Part shown: piece by piece, positions 17,607 through 25,740 of the stretch
How the letters are laid out: each line of letters begins with the position of its first letter
Numbering within the stretch: the first letter of the stretch is position 1
DNA from: JBQDBK01 sp052090825
GTDB taxonomy: Bacteria > Bacillota > Clostridia > Tissierellales > Peptoniphilaceae
Assembly (NCBI GenBank): GCA_052090825.1
Contig: JBQDBK010000004.1
Span: forward strand, 1 to 64,000
Direction: 5' to 3'
Length of the DNA: 64,000 bases
Notes under the pieces: generated by a model
The model's database searches: none
Seen by the model: the letters and a program-made list of their open reading frames with translations, nothing else
Told to the model about the DNA's origin: nothing
Translations under genes and position numbers: made by a program

Positions 17607-17834
17607 TTTGTTACCTCCTATTTTTTTATATCATTTTTATTATACTATAATTAATAAGAATTTTAAAGAAACTATTAATTTTTAACATATAAGTATTCCT
17701 ATAAAATTTTTAAATTTTATAAAATAATATTTATAAACTTTATACCATTATAGTATCTCATATAATTAAATAATAAAAAGTTAAGAAATTATAAATATTT
17801 CTTTAAAATTTAAATACAAAATAAATAAATTAAA

Positions 17835-17864
17835 AAATCTCCTAGACTTAAATCTAGGAGATTT
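17835..17864 (-). terminator. Terminator ending the micro-ORF transcript
   Basis: AAATCTCCTAGA and its exact complement (12-bp stem, 6-nt loop) are followed on the minus strand by six T residues. No gene longer than 20 codons lies upstream of it on that strand, so it marks the end of a small transcript or an attenuator about 230 bp ahead of the stalk lipoprotein gene. Confidence 0.75.
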
Positions 17865-17965
17865 ATATTTTTATTCAATTTTAATAAGAACTTAATCATA
17901 GACTTATATATTAATAAACATAAGTGTTTTAACCTTTAGCATTTAGCTACTATAATAATTTTATA

Positions 17966-18025
17966 TTATCTATGATCTTTTTCTTCCTTTTCTCTATAAA
18001 AAAGGATAAATTCTTCAATTTTCAT
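17966..18025 (-). CDS. Putative 19-residue micro-ORF
   Basis: ATG at 18025 with an AAAGGTGATTCC ribosome site directly upstream opens a frame of 19 codons (MKIEEFILFYREKEEKDHR) ending in TAA. It is the third and longest of three tandem micro-ORFs that share the same initiation block. The others are 18049-18078 (MKNLEELYL) and 18116-18133 (MIVLI). Each is short enough to be a leader peptide. Translation is plausible from the strong ribosome sites, but no homologue is recognised and coding is not proven. Confidence 0.35.
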   Translation of the reverse strand: MKIEEFILFYREKEEKDHR

Positions 18026-18146
18026 TGGAATCACCTTTCCTTATATAACTAAAGATACAACTCCTCTAAATTTTTCATTGGAATCACCTTTTAATTAAAT
18101 TTTTAAAGTAAACTTCTAAATTAAAACTATCATTGGTATCACCTTT
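18022..18146 (-). repeat. Three tandem copies of a ribosome-site/start-codon module
   Basis: On the minus strand the block AAAGGTGATNCCAATGA occurs at 18130-18146, 18075-18091 and 18022-18038, with one substitution in the first copy. The spacing is 55 and 53 bp. Each copy has a Shine-Dalgarno-like GGTGAT and an ATG starting a micro-ORF of 5, 9 or 19 codons. A TATAAT hexamer (18186-18191) lies upstream without a convincing -35, and a strong terminator at 17835-17864 lies downstream. The intervening sequences are not conserved. The whole 17607-18275 gap otherwise contains only A/T-rich sequence. Confidence 0.7.
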
Positions 18147-18153
18147 ACTTTTA

Positions 18154-18185
18154 ACTTTAAGTTTTACTTACTTTAAGTTTTACTT
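18154..18185. repeat. Exact 16-bp tandem duplication
   Basis: ACTTTAAGTTTTACTT occurs twice head to tail (18154-18169 and 18170-18185), directly upstream of the first micro-ORF on the minus strand and next to the TATAAT hexamer. Confidence 0.85.
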
Positions 18186-18275
18186 ATTATAAATATACCC
18201 AATAATATTTATAATAAACTTAATTGTAATTTTTCTTTAAATATTATATTATCTTTATATACATAGGAGGTATAT

Positions 18276-18986
18276 ATGAAAAATAATAATAAAACTATTC
18301 TAATTATATTTTTATCTGCCCTAATTCCTTTAGCTAGTCGTTTTTTATTTGCAGATAAGTCTCTTATAGAAGATAATATTTCCTACTTAATACTTTGGGG
18401 CATATGTAATTACTTATTTCTTTCGGTAGTAATGGACTTAAGTTCTAACTATAGAAGAGTTTTTAAATTAGAAAATTTAAATTTAAACAAGACAACAATG
18501 TATGTAAATCTATTTATATATATTTCTTTTTTAATCTTTATAAATTTCTTTTTCTTTAACCAATTATTTAAAACAGATATTTCTATTTTAAAATATATTG
18601 CTAGTATACGTGTATCTGTATTTCTATTTCTTACTTTCTTAGTTAATATTATGTGTGGTACTTTCCCTAAAAAGACTGAAAAAGAAAATACTAATATATA
18701 TTCTATTTCAGACAAAAATTCTTTTAAGTATGGAAGAGAACTCTGGGGTATAGTAGTTGGAAATTATGAAAGTGGAATAGTTACGGGAAGTTACTATTTC
18801 CCTTATGAGGATATAAAAACTATTTACACAGACAAAAATAAAGACTTAGTTATTAAAGGTAAAAAAGAAGATGAACAGTTTAGGATTAATGTTAATTCCG
18901 AAAAATCAAAATCAACTTTAATTGAACTTATAAAAAAAGATTTAAGTTTAGGGAAAATTCCAAAAAACACTACTGTAAATATATAA
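18276..18986 (+). CDS. Uncharacterised membrane protein
   Basis: I do not recognise this 236-residue protein. It has four hydrophobic segments (about residues 7-26, 38-56, 74-95 and 104-125). A soluble C-terminal part of about 100 residues follows, with YFPYEDIKTIYTDKNKDLVIKGKKEDEQFRINV. The alternating strands of that part resemble a small PH-like or bacterial DUF5673-type beta domain, but this is a guess. GGAGG precedes the ATG. It is monocistronic and ends in a shared terminator facing the nitroreductase gene. Confidence 0.7.
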   Translation: MKNNNKTILIIFLSALIPLASRFLFADKSLIEDNISYLILWGICNYLFLSVVMDLSSNYRRVFKLENLNLNKTTMYVNLFIYISFLIFINFFFFNQLFKTDISILKYIASIRVSVFLFLTFLVNIMCGTFPKKTEKENTNIYSISDKNSFKYGRELWGIVVGNYESGIVTGSYYFPYEDIKTIYTDKNKDLVIKGKKEDEQFRINVNSEKSKSTLIELIKKDLSLGKIPKNTTVNI

Positions 18987-19010
18987 GACCGTAATTAATT
19001 ACGGTCTTAT
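18983..19010. terminator. Shared bidirectional terminator
   Basis: A perfect 28-bp palindrome (ATAAGACCGTAATT and its complement) overlaps the stop codons of the converging genes ending at 18986 and 18999. Confidence 0.85.
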
Positions 19011-19748
19011 TTTAAATCCTTGTCTCTCTATGGAAGCAATAACATCTCTTCTTTTTTCTATTATATTTTTAAACCTACTTACAACTTGATTACTAAAAGA
19101 ATCTGATCGTCTACCATTTGCCCTAGTATCATAATAATAGGTCATTTCTTCATCATAATTTTTAACTTCTTCCATATAATTTTCATAAATTTTATATTTA
19201 TTCTCAAAATACTTCAAACTAATGTCCATTTTTGGCTTTAACTGAGGATCTTGATCTGGATATCCAAAGCCTAAACCCACTACTGGAAAGGTTAATTTAG
19301 GTAGGTCAAGTAATTCTATTATTCTATCGTAATCATTTAAAATCGAACCAAAATAGACTGCCCCTAAGCCCAGACTTTCTAGTGCATTTACAACGTTTTG
19401 AGATCCTATTACTGAGTCAGTAAAACCTTGAAAAAATCTATCCATATCTCTAAAATTTTCTGATTCGAACCCCTTATCTTTTGCTATCCTATAATTTCTA
19501 TAGATATCTACAATAAATATAAATAATTCTGGAACATCTGCTAGATATTCTTGTGTTGAAACTTTGGTAATTTCATCTTTAATTTTTTGATCTGTCACAT
19601 GAATTATACTAGTCTCTTGTAATCCTGTTGAGCTAGCTGCCCTATTAAAAACTTCTAAGATATTTTCTATGATTTCCTGATCTACTCTTTGATCTTTAAA
19701 TTTCCTTATAGTTCTGTGCGATTTCATTGTTTCTATAGTCTTATTCAT
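18999..19748 (-). CDS. Nitroreductase family flavoprotein (NfsA/FRP-like)
   Basis: The 249-residue protein begins with the FMN-contacting SHRTIRKFKD. It contains AASSTGLQETSIIHV, NVVNALESLGLGAVYFGSI, and a C-terminal RANGRRSDSFSNQV typical of the NfsA/Frp (NADPH-dependent) branch. These homodimeric FMN enzymes reduce flavins, quinones or nitro compounds. AAGGAGTGG precedes the ATG. It lies 50 bp downstream of nothing on its own strand except the Fe-S membrane protein gene, which is not upstream of it in the same direct operon spacing. Physiological substrate unknown. Confidence 0.85.
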   Translation of the reverse strand: MNKTIETMKSHRTIRKFKDQRVDQEIIENILEVFNRAASSTGLQETSIIHVTDQKIKDEITKVSTQEYLADVPELFIFIVDIYRNYRIAKDKGFESENFRDMDRFFQGFTDSVIGSQNVVNALESLGLGAVYFGSILNDYDRIIELLDLPKLTFPVVGLGFGYPDQDPQLKPKMDISLKYFENKYKIYENYMEEVKNYDEEMTYYYDTRANGRRSDSFSNQVVSRFKNIIEKRRDVIASIERQGFKIRP

Positions 19749-19798
19749 ACAACCACTCCTTAAAAATTAGTCTGCTTTAATTTAATATACCCTTAAAT

Positions 19799-20653
19799 CT
19801 AATTATCATTAAATTTAAACTTATTTTCTATAGCAGAGGTTGGACATACACTTTTACAGTCTAAGCATCTTATGCATTCTGGACTATTAGGATCTTTATA
19901 AGTTTTTATATGCATTTTACAAATTTCTTGGCACTTTTTACACTTTATACATTTTTTATCATCCACATATAATTTATAAAAGGAATGCTTATTGCAAAGT
20001 CCATAAAATGCCCCTAAGGGGCATATATATTTACAAAAAACCCTATATATTTTCATACTAGTAATTATGAAAATTATAAACAAAATAAATTTCCAAAAAA
20101 ACAAAGGTCCTATGGCTCCTCTTAGATATGGCAGCCTTATAAGCAAAGGTATAGCTCCCTCTCCTATTCCTGCTGGACATATATACTGACAAAAATAGGG
20201 TATTCCTAAGCCTTGTACAGCGTATGTTAAAGCCGGAAGGATCATAACTAAGATAAACAAGTTGAAATATTTTATGTAAATTAATTTATTATGTATAGAT
20301 TCTTTAAATTCAAATTTTTTAATTTTTAGCTTGTATAATAAATCTTGTATAAACCCAAAGGGACACAAAAATCCACAAAAAAATCTACCCAGGAGTATAC
20401 CAAATAAGAGTAAAAGTCCTAAAACATAAAAACTAAATTTTTTAGAAGATCCATAAATAGCTTGTAAAGATCCTATGGGACAAGCACCCAAGGCTCCTGG
20501 ACAAGAGTAGCAGTTTAAAACTGGTACACAGAACTTTTTTAATTGTCCTTTATATATTTGACCCTGAAAAAATCCGCTTAAATTCCCATTAAAAGCCAGA
20601 GCCCCTAAAGCTTGAATAAGATATCTATTTTCTTTTTTAAAAATATTAAGCAA
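19799..20653 (-). CDS. NapH/NosR-like 4Fe-4S membrane protein
   Basis: The 284-residue protein has about five membrane segments. It carries cytoplasmic cysteine motifs CGFLCPFG and CKYICPLG (the CxxxCP type of NapH/NosR proteins) and an early CYSCPGALGACPIG. The C-terminus holds two 4Fe-4S ferredoxin motifs, CIKCKKCQEIC and CIRCLDCKSVC. It should move electrons at the inner face of the membrane. The start is a TTG at 20653 that overlaps the end of the small CXXC gene by 8 bp, with GGAG about 11 bp upstream, so translation is probably coupled. The electron donor and acceptor are unknown. Confidence 0.85.
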   Translation of the reverse strand: MLNIFKKENRYLIQALGALAFNGNLSGFFQGQIYKGQLKKFCVPVLNCYSCPGALGACPIGSLQAIYGSSKKFSFYVLGLLLLFGILLGRFFCGFLCPFGFIQDLLYKLKIKKFEFKESIHNKLIYIKYFNLFILVMILPALTYAVQGLGIPYFCQYICPAGIGEGAIPLLIRLPYLRGAIGPLFFWKFILFIIFIITSMKIYRVFCKYICPLGAFYGLCNKHSFYKLYVDDKKCIKCKKCQEICKMHIKTYKDPNSPECIRCLDCKSVCPTSAIENKFKFNDN

Positions 20654-20768
20654 GTCCTATACACTCCATACATAAGTTAGCTGCTTTTAGCATAACGCTT
20701 TGAACTTCTCCGCTATAAATTCCCAAAAAGATTAAAATTATTGCCATACTTAAAATAAATTTATTCAT
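20646..20768 (-). CDS. CD1871A family CXXC small protein
   Basis: This 40-residue ORF was read directly from sequence. It has an N-terminal hydrophobic segment (FILSMAIILIFLGIY), then SGEVQSVMLKAANLC, and ends with the CXXC motif CMECIG. The pattern RGE/SGEV...KAxxxCxECIGxG is that of the clostridial CD1871A small-protein family. Members are found beside membrane ferredoxin proteins. It overlaps the TTG start of the NapH-like gene by 8 bp. The CXXC may handle electrons or a metal for its neighbour (inference). The upstream ribosome site is GGTGATAAT. Function is not established. Confidence 0.75.
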   Translation of the reverse strand: MNKFILSMAIILIFLGIYSGEVQSVMLKAANLCMECIGLA

Positions 20769-20898
20769 ATTATCACCAAGTTAATTTTATAACAATAAAA
20801 TTTTTAGGTCAAATCTTATATTTTATTTTCTACCTACTAAGTTTAATTTTTTTATTATATAATCTTTATTAAGAATAAATTTCTTTAGAGGTGATAGT

Positions 20899-22170
20899 TT
20901 GCAAAAAATAAAATTATTTTTATATAATCATAAAACTTGGGTTTATAACCTCCAGTATATTTTACTATCTGTTTTATTAATTATATTAGTTTCTCTTATA
21001 GATCTTAGGATACTCCCTATTCAAGAATATATCCCTAGTATCATAAAAATGGACTTAGACTTATCTAAGATGATACTAACTACATTAGCTGGGGCTTTGC
21101 TTACAATTACAACTTTTACTTTTTCTACTATCCTAGTTATACTAAATACTTATTCATCAAATTATTCTCCTAGGGTTGTCGAGAATTTTATAAATATGAA
21201 AATTACCATGCAAGTTCTAGGTATATATATAGGCGGTTTTTTCTACTGTATAGTCCAACTTCTCTTTATGAGAACTTTCTTTGATAAAGAATTAGTTATA
21301 GCCGGTTTTGTAGCTGTTATATATTCTATAGTATGTATAATATATTTTGTAAAATTTGTTCAAACTGTTATGGAAAAGTTTCAAGGAGTTAATATAATTG
21401 CAGATATTTCTGAAGAAGCTTCTAGAGTTATAGAAAAAGAAGTTGAAATAAGAAATTCTACCCCTGAATATGCCTATAACGACTCTTTTTCTGCAATAGA
21501 AATTATATCTGACTCTAGTGGTTATCTAAGTCTTGTAGACTATGAAAAAATCTTAAACCTCTTAGAAGGTAAAGAAGGACTTTTTAATATAAATGCTAAA
21601 ATAGGTGAGTATGTATCTGAAAAATTTACTCTTGGTCTTTTAAATATTGATGAAAGTGACATAGAAGATGAATTAAAAGAAAAGCTTAAAGATTGTTTTT
21701 ATATACAAGATAAGAAAGTTGTAACGTCTGATTACAGGTATAACTTAACAAAGTTATCCGAAATAGCACTTAGAGCACTTTCGCCTGGTATAAATGACCC
21801 TAATACTGCTATTCACTGTATTAGGAAACTTGGTGTTTTATTAAAAGAATTGGCTTCCACAAATTCAACTCATATTTTACAAGCTGAAAAAAATAGTTGT
21901 GAAGTTTTTTATTCAGCTTATAATTTTGAAGAAGATTTATTTTATGTTTATATGCAAATAGTTCATTATGGTCAAAGTGACTATTCTGTTATTTTAGCAA
22001 CCTTAGAAAGCTTGTGGACTATATATAACTCTAGTACTGAAAAAAACAAATCTGCTATTAGAAACTTTGTAACTTTTTGTAATGATAAAACAAGACCAAA
22101 CTTTAATACTGAATATGAGAATAAAAATTTAAACAAATATTTTCAATTATTTGAATATAAAAAAGCTTAG
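20899..22170 (+). CDS. DUF2254 family membrane protein
   Basis: The 423-residue protein has four N-terminal membrane segments (about 16-36, 56-85, 103-125 and 130-150). The DUF2254 signature LLTITTFTFSTILVIL then NYSPRVVENF lies in the second, and a large cytoplasmic domain with LSPGINDPNTA (about residue 295) follows. The start is a TTG at 20899 after AGAGGTGAT. The family is widespread and of unknown function. Monocistronic, transcribed divergently from the Fe-S membrane genes. Confidence 0.88.
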   Translation: MQKIKLFLYNHKTWVYNLQYILLSVLLIILVSLIDLRILPIQEYIPSIIKMDLDLSKMILTTLAGALLTITTFTFSTILVILNTYSSNYSPRVVENFINMKITMQVLGIYIGGFFYCIVQLLFMRTFFDKELVIAGFVAVIYSIVCIIYFVKFVQTVMEKFQGVNIIADISEEASRVIEKEVEIRNSTPEYAYNDSFSAIEIISDSSGYLSLVDYEKILNLLEGKEGLFNINAKIGEYVSEKFTLGLLNIDESDIEDELKEKLKDCFYIQDKKVVTSDYRYNLTKLSEIALRALSPGINDPNTAIHCIRKLGVLLKELASTNSTHILQAEKNSCEVFYSAYNFEEDLFYVYMQIVHYGQSDYSVILATLESLWTIYNSSTEKNKSAIRNFVTFCNDKTRPNFNTEYENKNLNKYFQLFEYKKA

Positions 22171-22192
22171 TTATAAACAACTAAGTTTTTTT
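22166..22192. terminator. Bidirectional terminator
   Basis: CTTAGTT/AACTAAG stem (22166-22172 and 22179-22185) with a T run on the plus strand and A-rich flank, between the converging DUF2254 and B3/B4 genes. Confidence 0.7.
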
Positions 22193-22198
22193 ATATTC

Positions 22199-22894
22199 TT
22201 ATCTTATTACTACTTCTTGTCCTGGTAAAGCCCTATAAATTTTATAGTCTCCACCACAAACTTCCTTTATATTCTGACAAATTTCTTCTAAAATTTCTTC
22301 TCTGAAGTCCAAGGAAGTATTAGAATTTCCTTGGATAACTAGCAATACATTTTTTGTAGTATCAAGAACCTTAAAGTCTTCTGCATCCCTAGCATCTAGA
22401 TAGGCTACTATTTGCTCTTCGTCTCTATATACATAATCACCTACATGAACGGGCTTACTTCCTCCACCTACTGCTGTAAAAGAATCTGCTTGTTCAACAA
22501 ATTCAAATCTTAAATCCCCAGTAAAAGAATCTAAATCATGAGCTCCTATAGAAAGCATACTTTTAAAGGCTCCCATATTATAAAGATCTACTAAAGTATT
22601 TATTCTAGGAAATTCTCCTCTTCTTTTTATATTATTTACCAAGGCTTCTCCCGCTGGAGGATATCTTTTTAAAGACCTCTTTATTGCTCTAATTTTATCC
22701 CTATATCCTTCTAAAATTTGATTTTGTCTTAACATTTCATCTGTTATATCTTTTGCTTTTTGAGTTAATTCATCAATTTCTTTTTCAAATTTTTCAGGCA
22801 TTTGTGCATTTAAATCTATATCTTCTAAAACAGCAAGTAGAATCCCATCAATATCTAATTTACTCTCTAACTTTTCATCTACTTTAAATTTCAT
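22199..22894 (-). CDS. B3/B4 tRNA-binding domain protein
   Basis: The 231-residue protein is a stand-alone B3/B4 domain like that in the beta subunit of phenylalanyl-tRNA synthetase. It shows YPPAGEALVNNIKRRGEFPRINTLVDLYNM, ending in IGAHDLDSFTGDL, and a C-terminal AVGGGSKPVHVGDYVYRD. In PheT this fold clears Tyr-tRNA-Phe. Free-standing copies may edit mischarged tRNA or bind amino acids. Its ATG lies inside the end of hisS (11-bp overlap), so the two are translationally coupled. That link to histidyl-tRNA synthetase is notable because HisRS has no editing domain of its own. Substrate unknown. Confidence 0.85.
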   Translation of the reverse strand: MKFKVDEKLESKLDIDGILLAVLEDIDLNAQMPEKFEKEIDELTQKAKDITDEMLRQNQILEGYRDKIRAIKRSLKRYPPAGEALVNNIKRRGEFPRINTLVDLYNMGAFKSMLSIGAHDLDSFTGDLRFEFVEQADSFTAVGGGSKPVHVGDYVYRDEEQIVAYLDARDAEDFKVLDTTKNVLLVIQGNSNTSLDFREEILEEICQNIKEVCGGDYKIYRALPGQEVVIR

Positions 22895-24206
22895 ACCAAC
22901 CTCTTATTTCCTTTACTATATCTTCAATTGAAAAACTTTCTTGTTCTCCAGTTTCCATATTCTTTAAGGCATATTTAGAATTTTTAACTTCTTCTTCTCC
23001 TACTACTAAGGTATAGGGAATTTCTAAAGCATTTGCATATTTAAATTTTTTAGCTAATTTTGTTTGTTCAGTATAAATTACAACATCAAGACCCTTTTCT
23101 CTTAGCTTAGCAACTAATTTAATTCCTTCTTCTAAGTAATTTTCCATAGGAATTACCATTAATTCAACAAGACTTTTCTTCTTAGCTTCTATTATTTTTG
23201 CTTCATTCAACTGATAAAATAATCTTGATAATCCAATTGATATACCTACTCCAGGAAGCTTTTTATTAGTATAATAACTTGCAAGATTATCATACCTTCC
23301 CCCTGAACAAACTGATCCTATTTCAGGATAATTATCTAAATTTGTTTCATATACTGTGGAAGTATAGTAGTCTAGTCCACGAGCAATTTTTAAATCTATC
23401 TTATAATTTTTTTCTGGTACTTCAAACTCTTTGATATACTTTATTACCTTACTTAATTCATCAAGACCTGCTTTAAATGTTTCATTTTTTACATTTAAAC
23501 CTTGTAATTTTTCTATTACTTCCCTATTATTTCCTTCTATTGAAATAAAATCTATTATTTTTTCAGATTTTACTTCATTTAGACCCATGCCAATTAATTC
23601 AGATTTTACTTTTTCAAGACCTATTTTATCTAATTTATCTATAGTTCTTAAAACTTGTCCTAAATCCTCTATATCTAACGATTCAAAAAACCCGTTTAAA
23701 ATTTTTCTATTATTTAATTTTATAGTAAAGTCATCGAATCCTAATTCTTTAAAAGTCTTATATATTACAGTAGGGATTTCTGCATCATTTACAATATCTA
23801 ACTTTTCATTACCTATTGTATCTATATCGCATTGATAAAACTCTCTAAATCTTCCTTTTTGAGCTTTTTCTCCACGATACACCTTGCCTATATGATATCT
23901 TTTAAAGGGAAAGGATAAATCGCTTAAGTGTTGCACTGTATACCTTGCAAGGGGTACTGTTAAATCAAACCTAAGGGACATATCTGTGTCTCCCTTGTTA
24001 AATCTATAAATTTGTTTTTCAGTATCTCCCCCTCCCTTAGCAAGTAAAACTTCGCTTTTTTCTATAACAGGAGTATCTATTGGTAAGAATCCATGTTTCT
24101 CAAAATTACGTCTTATTATATCTAGCATTTCATTAAAAAGTATTTGTTCTTTTGGCAACAATTCCATAAATCCTGGAAGTGTTGAAGGCTTAACAATATT
24201 AGCCAT
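22884..24206 (-). CDS. hisS: Histidyl-tRNA synthetase
   Basis: The 440-residue class II synthetase shows motif 2 as KRYHIGKVYRGEKAQKGRFREFYQCD. The substrate segment is SLRFDLTVPLARY, the histidine-A motif is ARGLDYYTSTVYE (about residue 283), and motif 3 is LPGVGISIGLSRL. A C-terminal anticodon-binding domain covers about 345-440. It charges tRNA-His. There is no T-box leader in the 75 bp upstream. It overlaps the B3/B4 gene by 11 bp. Confidence 0.95.
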   Translation of the reverse strand: MANIVKPSTLPGFMELLPKEQILFNEMLDIIRRNFEKHGFLPIDTPVIEKSEVLLAKGGGDTEKQIYRFNKGDTDMSLRFDLTVPLARYTVQHLSDLSFPFKRYHIGKVYRGEKAQKGRFREFYQCDIDTIGNEKLDIVNDAEIPTVIYKTFKELGFDDFTIKLNNRKILNGFFESLDIEDLGQVLRTIDKLDKIGLEKVKSELIGMGLNEVKSEKIIDFISIEGNNREVIEKLQGLNVKNETFKAGLDELSKVIKYIKEFEVPEKNYKIDLKIARGLDYYTSTVYETNLDNYPEIGSVCSGGRYDNLASYYTNKKLPGVGISIGLSRLFYQLNEAKIIEAKKKSLVELMVIPMENYLEEGIKLVAKLREKGLDVVIYTEQTKLAKKFKYANALEIPYTLVVGEEEVKNSKYALKNMETGEQESFSIEDIVKEIRGWYEI

Positions 24207-24281
24207 ATTTTTCCTCCCTTTTCCTTTGATAAATCGATAAACTGTCTTATATTATAACATAATTTATATTCTTTTTAAAAG

Positions 24282-25610
24282 TCATCCATTTTGACTTAAT
24301 AATAAGCTCCGCCTAGTATTATCTATACCAATAATATTTATAAGTAGATTATAAATAGGTACTATATAAATATAACAGGCAAATACTGCACATATAGGAC
24401 TTACTTCTATAGCTTGAGTTGGAACTGCTAGACCTATTGACCAAGGAATTAAAGCGCTCATTAGAACTGAAGAATTTAATATATCTATAACTAACTTTTG
24501 ATTATTTTCCATATTTTCAAAAAAGTCGAAAGATAAAATAGCAGCCAAAGTTTGATTACAAGTTATCATATTAATAAATATTCCACTTAACCAAATTCCC
24601 AAAAATACATTAGTTTTTTCTGAGAATTCTTTTACATATTTTTTAAAATTATCCAATATTCTAGTCCCAGAAAATAAACCGCTATAAAGGGAAGATATAA
24701 ATATTATAATAGATACTGAAAGCATAGAGCTTATTCCTCCCCCATTAAAAAACTGATTTATTTCAATATTATTAGAGCTATATCCTATTACAGAATATCT
24801 TATGAGTTTTAAAATTGATTCTCCTTGATAAAAGAAAGCTATTAGAAAAGAGCTCACTATACTGGCTAACATAGCTTTTTTAACTTCTATTTTAAACAAA
24901 GAAAATACAATTATTATTAAGGCTGGCAAGATGAGAATTATATTAAACTCAAAACTTCCAGAAAAATTATTAATAATTGTAAAGTCAACCTCTTGGTTTG
25001 ATATATTCATCCCCATTATGTAGTAAATTATACTAGTTAGGATTATTGGTACAAGTGAAGTCCTAAGTAATAATTTAATATTGTCTAAATTATTAGTATT
25101 TGATATTTCTGACATTAGTATTGCAGTAGAAGACATTGGGGAGCACCTATCACCAAAAAAAATTCCACTTAAAATTGCTCCTCCTACATATAATTCATTA
25201 ATATTCATAGTTCTAGCTAGAGCTATACATATAACTCCCATAGTTGCAACAGTTCCAAAAGCTGATCCTATTAAGAAAGAAAGCCCTGCGCATAGTAAAA
25301 AAGTTAAAACTATAAAAAGACTTGGTTCTATAAATTTTGCACCTTCATAAATAATATAGGGTATGGTTCCTGAAGCTCTCCACATCGCAGTTAATACTCC
25401 TAGCAATATAAAAACTTTAAGCACATTTTTTACCATACCTATCCCTCTTAATGACATTTTTAATAAATCTTTTAAATAAAAGCCCTTTATTCTCCCATAG
25501 GTAATAAATAACCAGTAACCAATAAACAAGGCATAAATTATTGAAATATCTTTTATTGAAGATAGTATAACTAATACTGAAAATATAACTAAAGTGACAA
25601 TTTCTAACAT
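24282..25610 (-). CDS. NhaC family Na+/H+ antiporter
   Basis: The 442-residue protein has about 11 membrane segments. It carries the NhaC/ArsB-superfamily core ALFIGYWLFITYGRIKG, IGSAFGTVATMGVICIALAR, GGAILSGIFFGDRCSPMSST and NQTLAAIL. Members exchange Na+ for protons, or in the MleN/NhaC branch couple malate-lactate or other antiport. AAGGAG lies before the ATG. It appears monocistronic, 75 bp from hisS. The ion specificity is inferred from the family. Confidence 0.85.
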   Translation of the reverse strand: MLEIVTLVIFSVLVILSSIKDISIIYALFIGYWLFITYGRIKGFYLKDLLKMSLRGIGMVKNVLKVFILLGVLTAMWRASGTIPYIIYEGAKFIEPSLFIVLTFLLCAGLSFLIGSAFGTVATMGVICIALARTMNINELYVGGAILSGIFFGDRCSPMSSTAILMSEISNTNNLDNIKLLLRTSLVPIILTSIIYYIMGMNISNQEVDFTIINNFSGSFEFNIILILPALIIIVFSLFKIEVKKAMLASIVSSFLIAFFYQGESILKLIRYSVIGYSSNNIEINQFFNGGGISSMLSVSIIIFISSLYSGLFSGTRILDNFKKYVKEFSEKTNVFLGIWLSGIFINMITCNQTLAAILSFDFFENMENNQKLVIDILNSSVLMSALIPWSIGLAVPTQAIEVSPICAVFACYIYIVPIYNLLINIIGIDNTRRSLLLSQNG

Positions 25611-25706
25611 AAAGCATCTCCTTGCCTCAATTATAACCCATAAGTAAAGAATTTTGAACTCTAGCCTTTTTATCCTAAACTTAAGATTTATTATCTAAGT
25701 CCATTA

Positions 25707-25740
25707 TAAAAGACATTTGAAAAAATTCAAATGTCTTTTA
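25707..25740 (-). terminator. Terminator of the GntR-ABC operon
   Basis: TAAAAGACATTTGAA and its exact complement form a 15-bp stem with an AAAA loop, overlapping the stop of the permease gene. Confidence 0.85.

Noticed and set aside
18022..18146. Three repeats with similar spacing, like a small CRISPR array
   Set aside because: The repeat is only 17 bp, spaced unevenly (55 and 53 bp), and each copy is a ribosome site plus start codon. There is no cas gene.
23431..23835. 134-codon plus-strand ORF opposite hisS
   Set aside because: Antisense to conserved hisS sequence, no ribosome site, low-complexity Phe/Ser/Asn composition.
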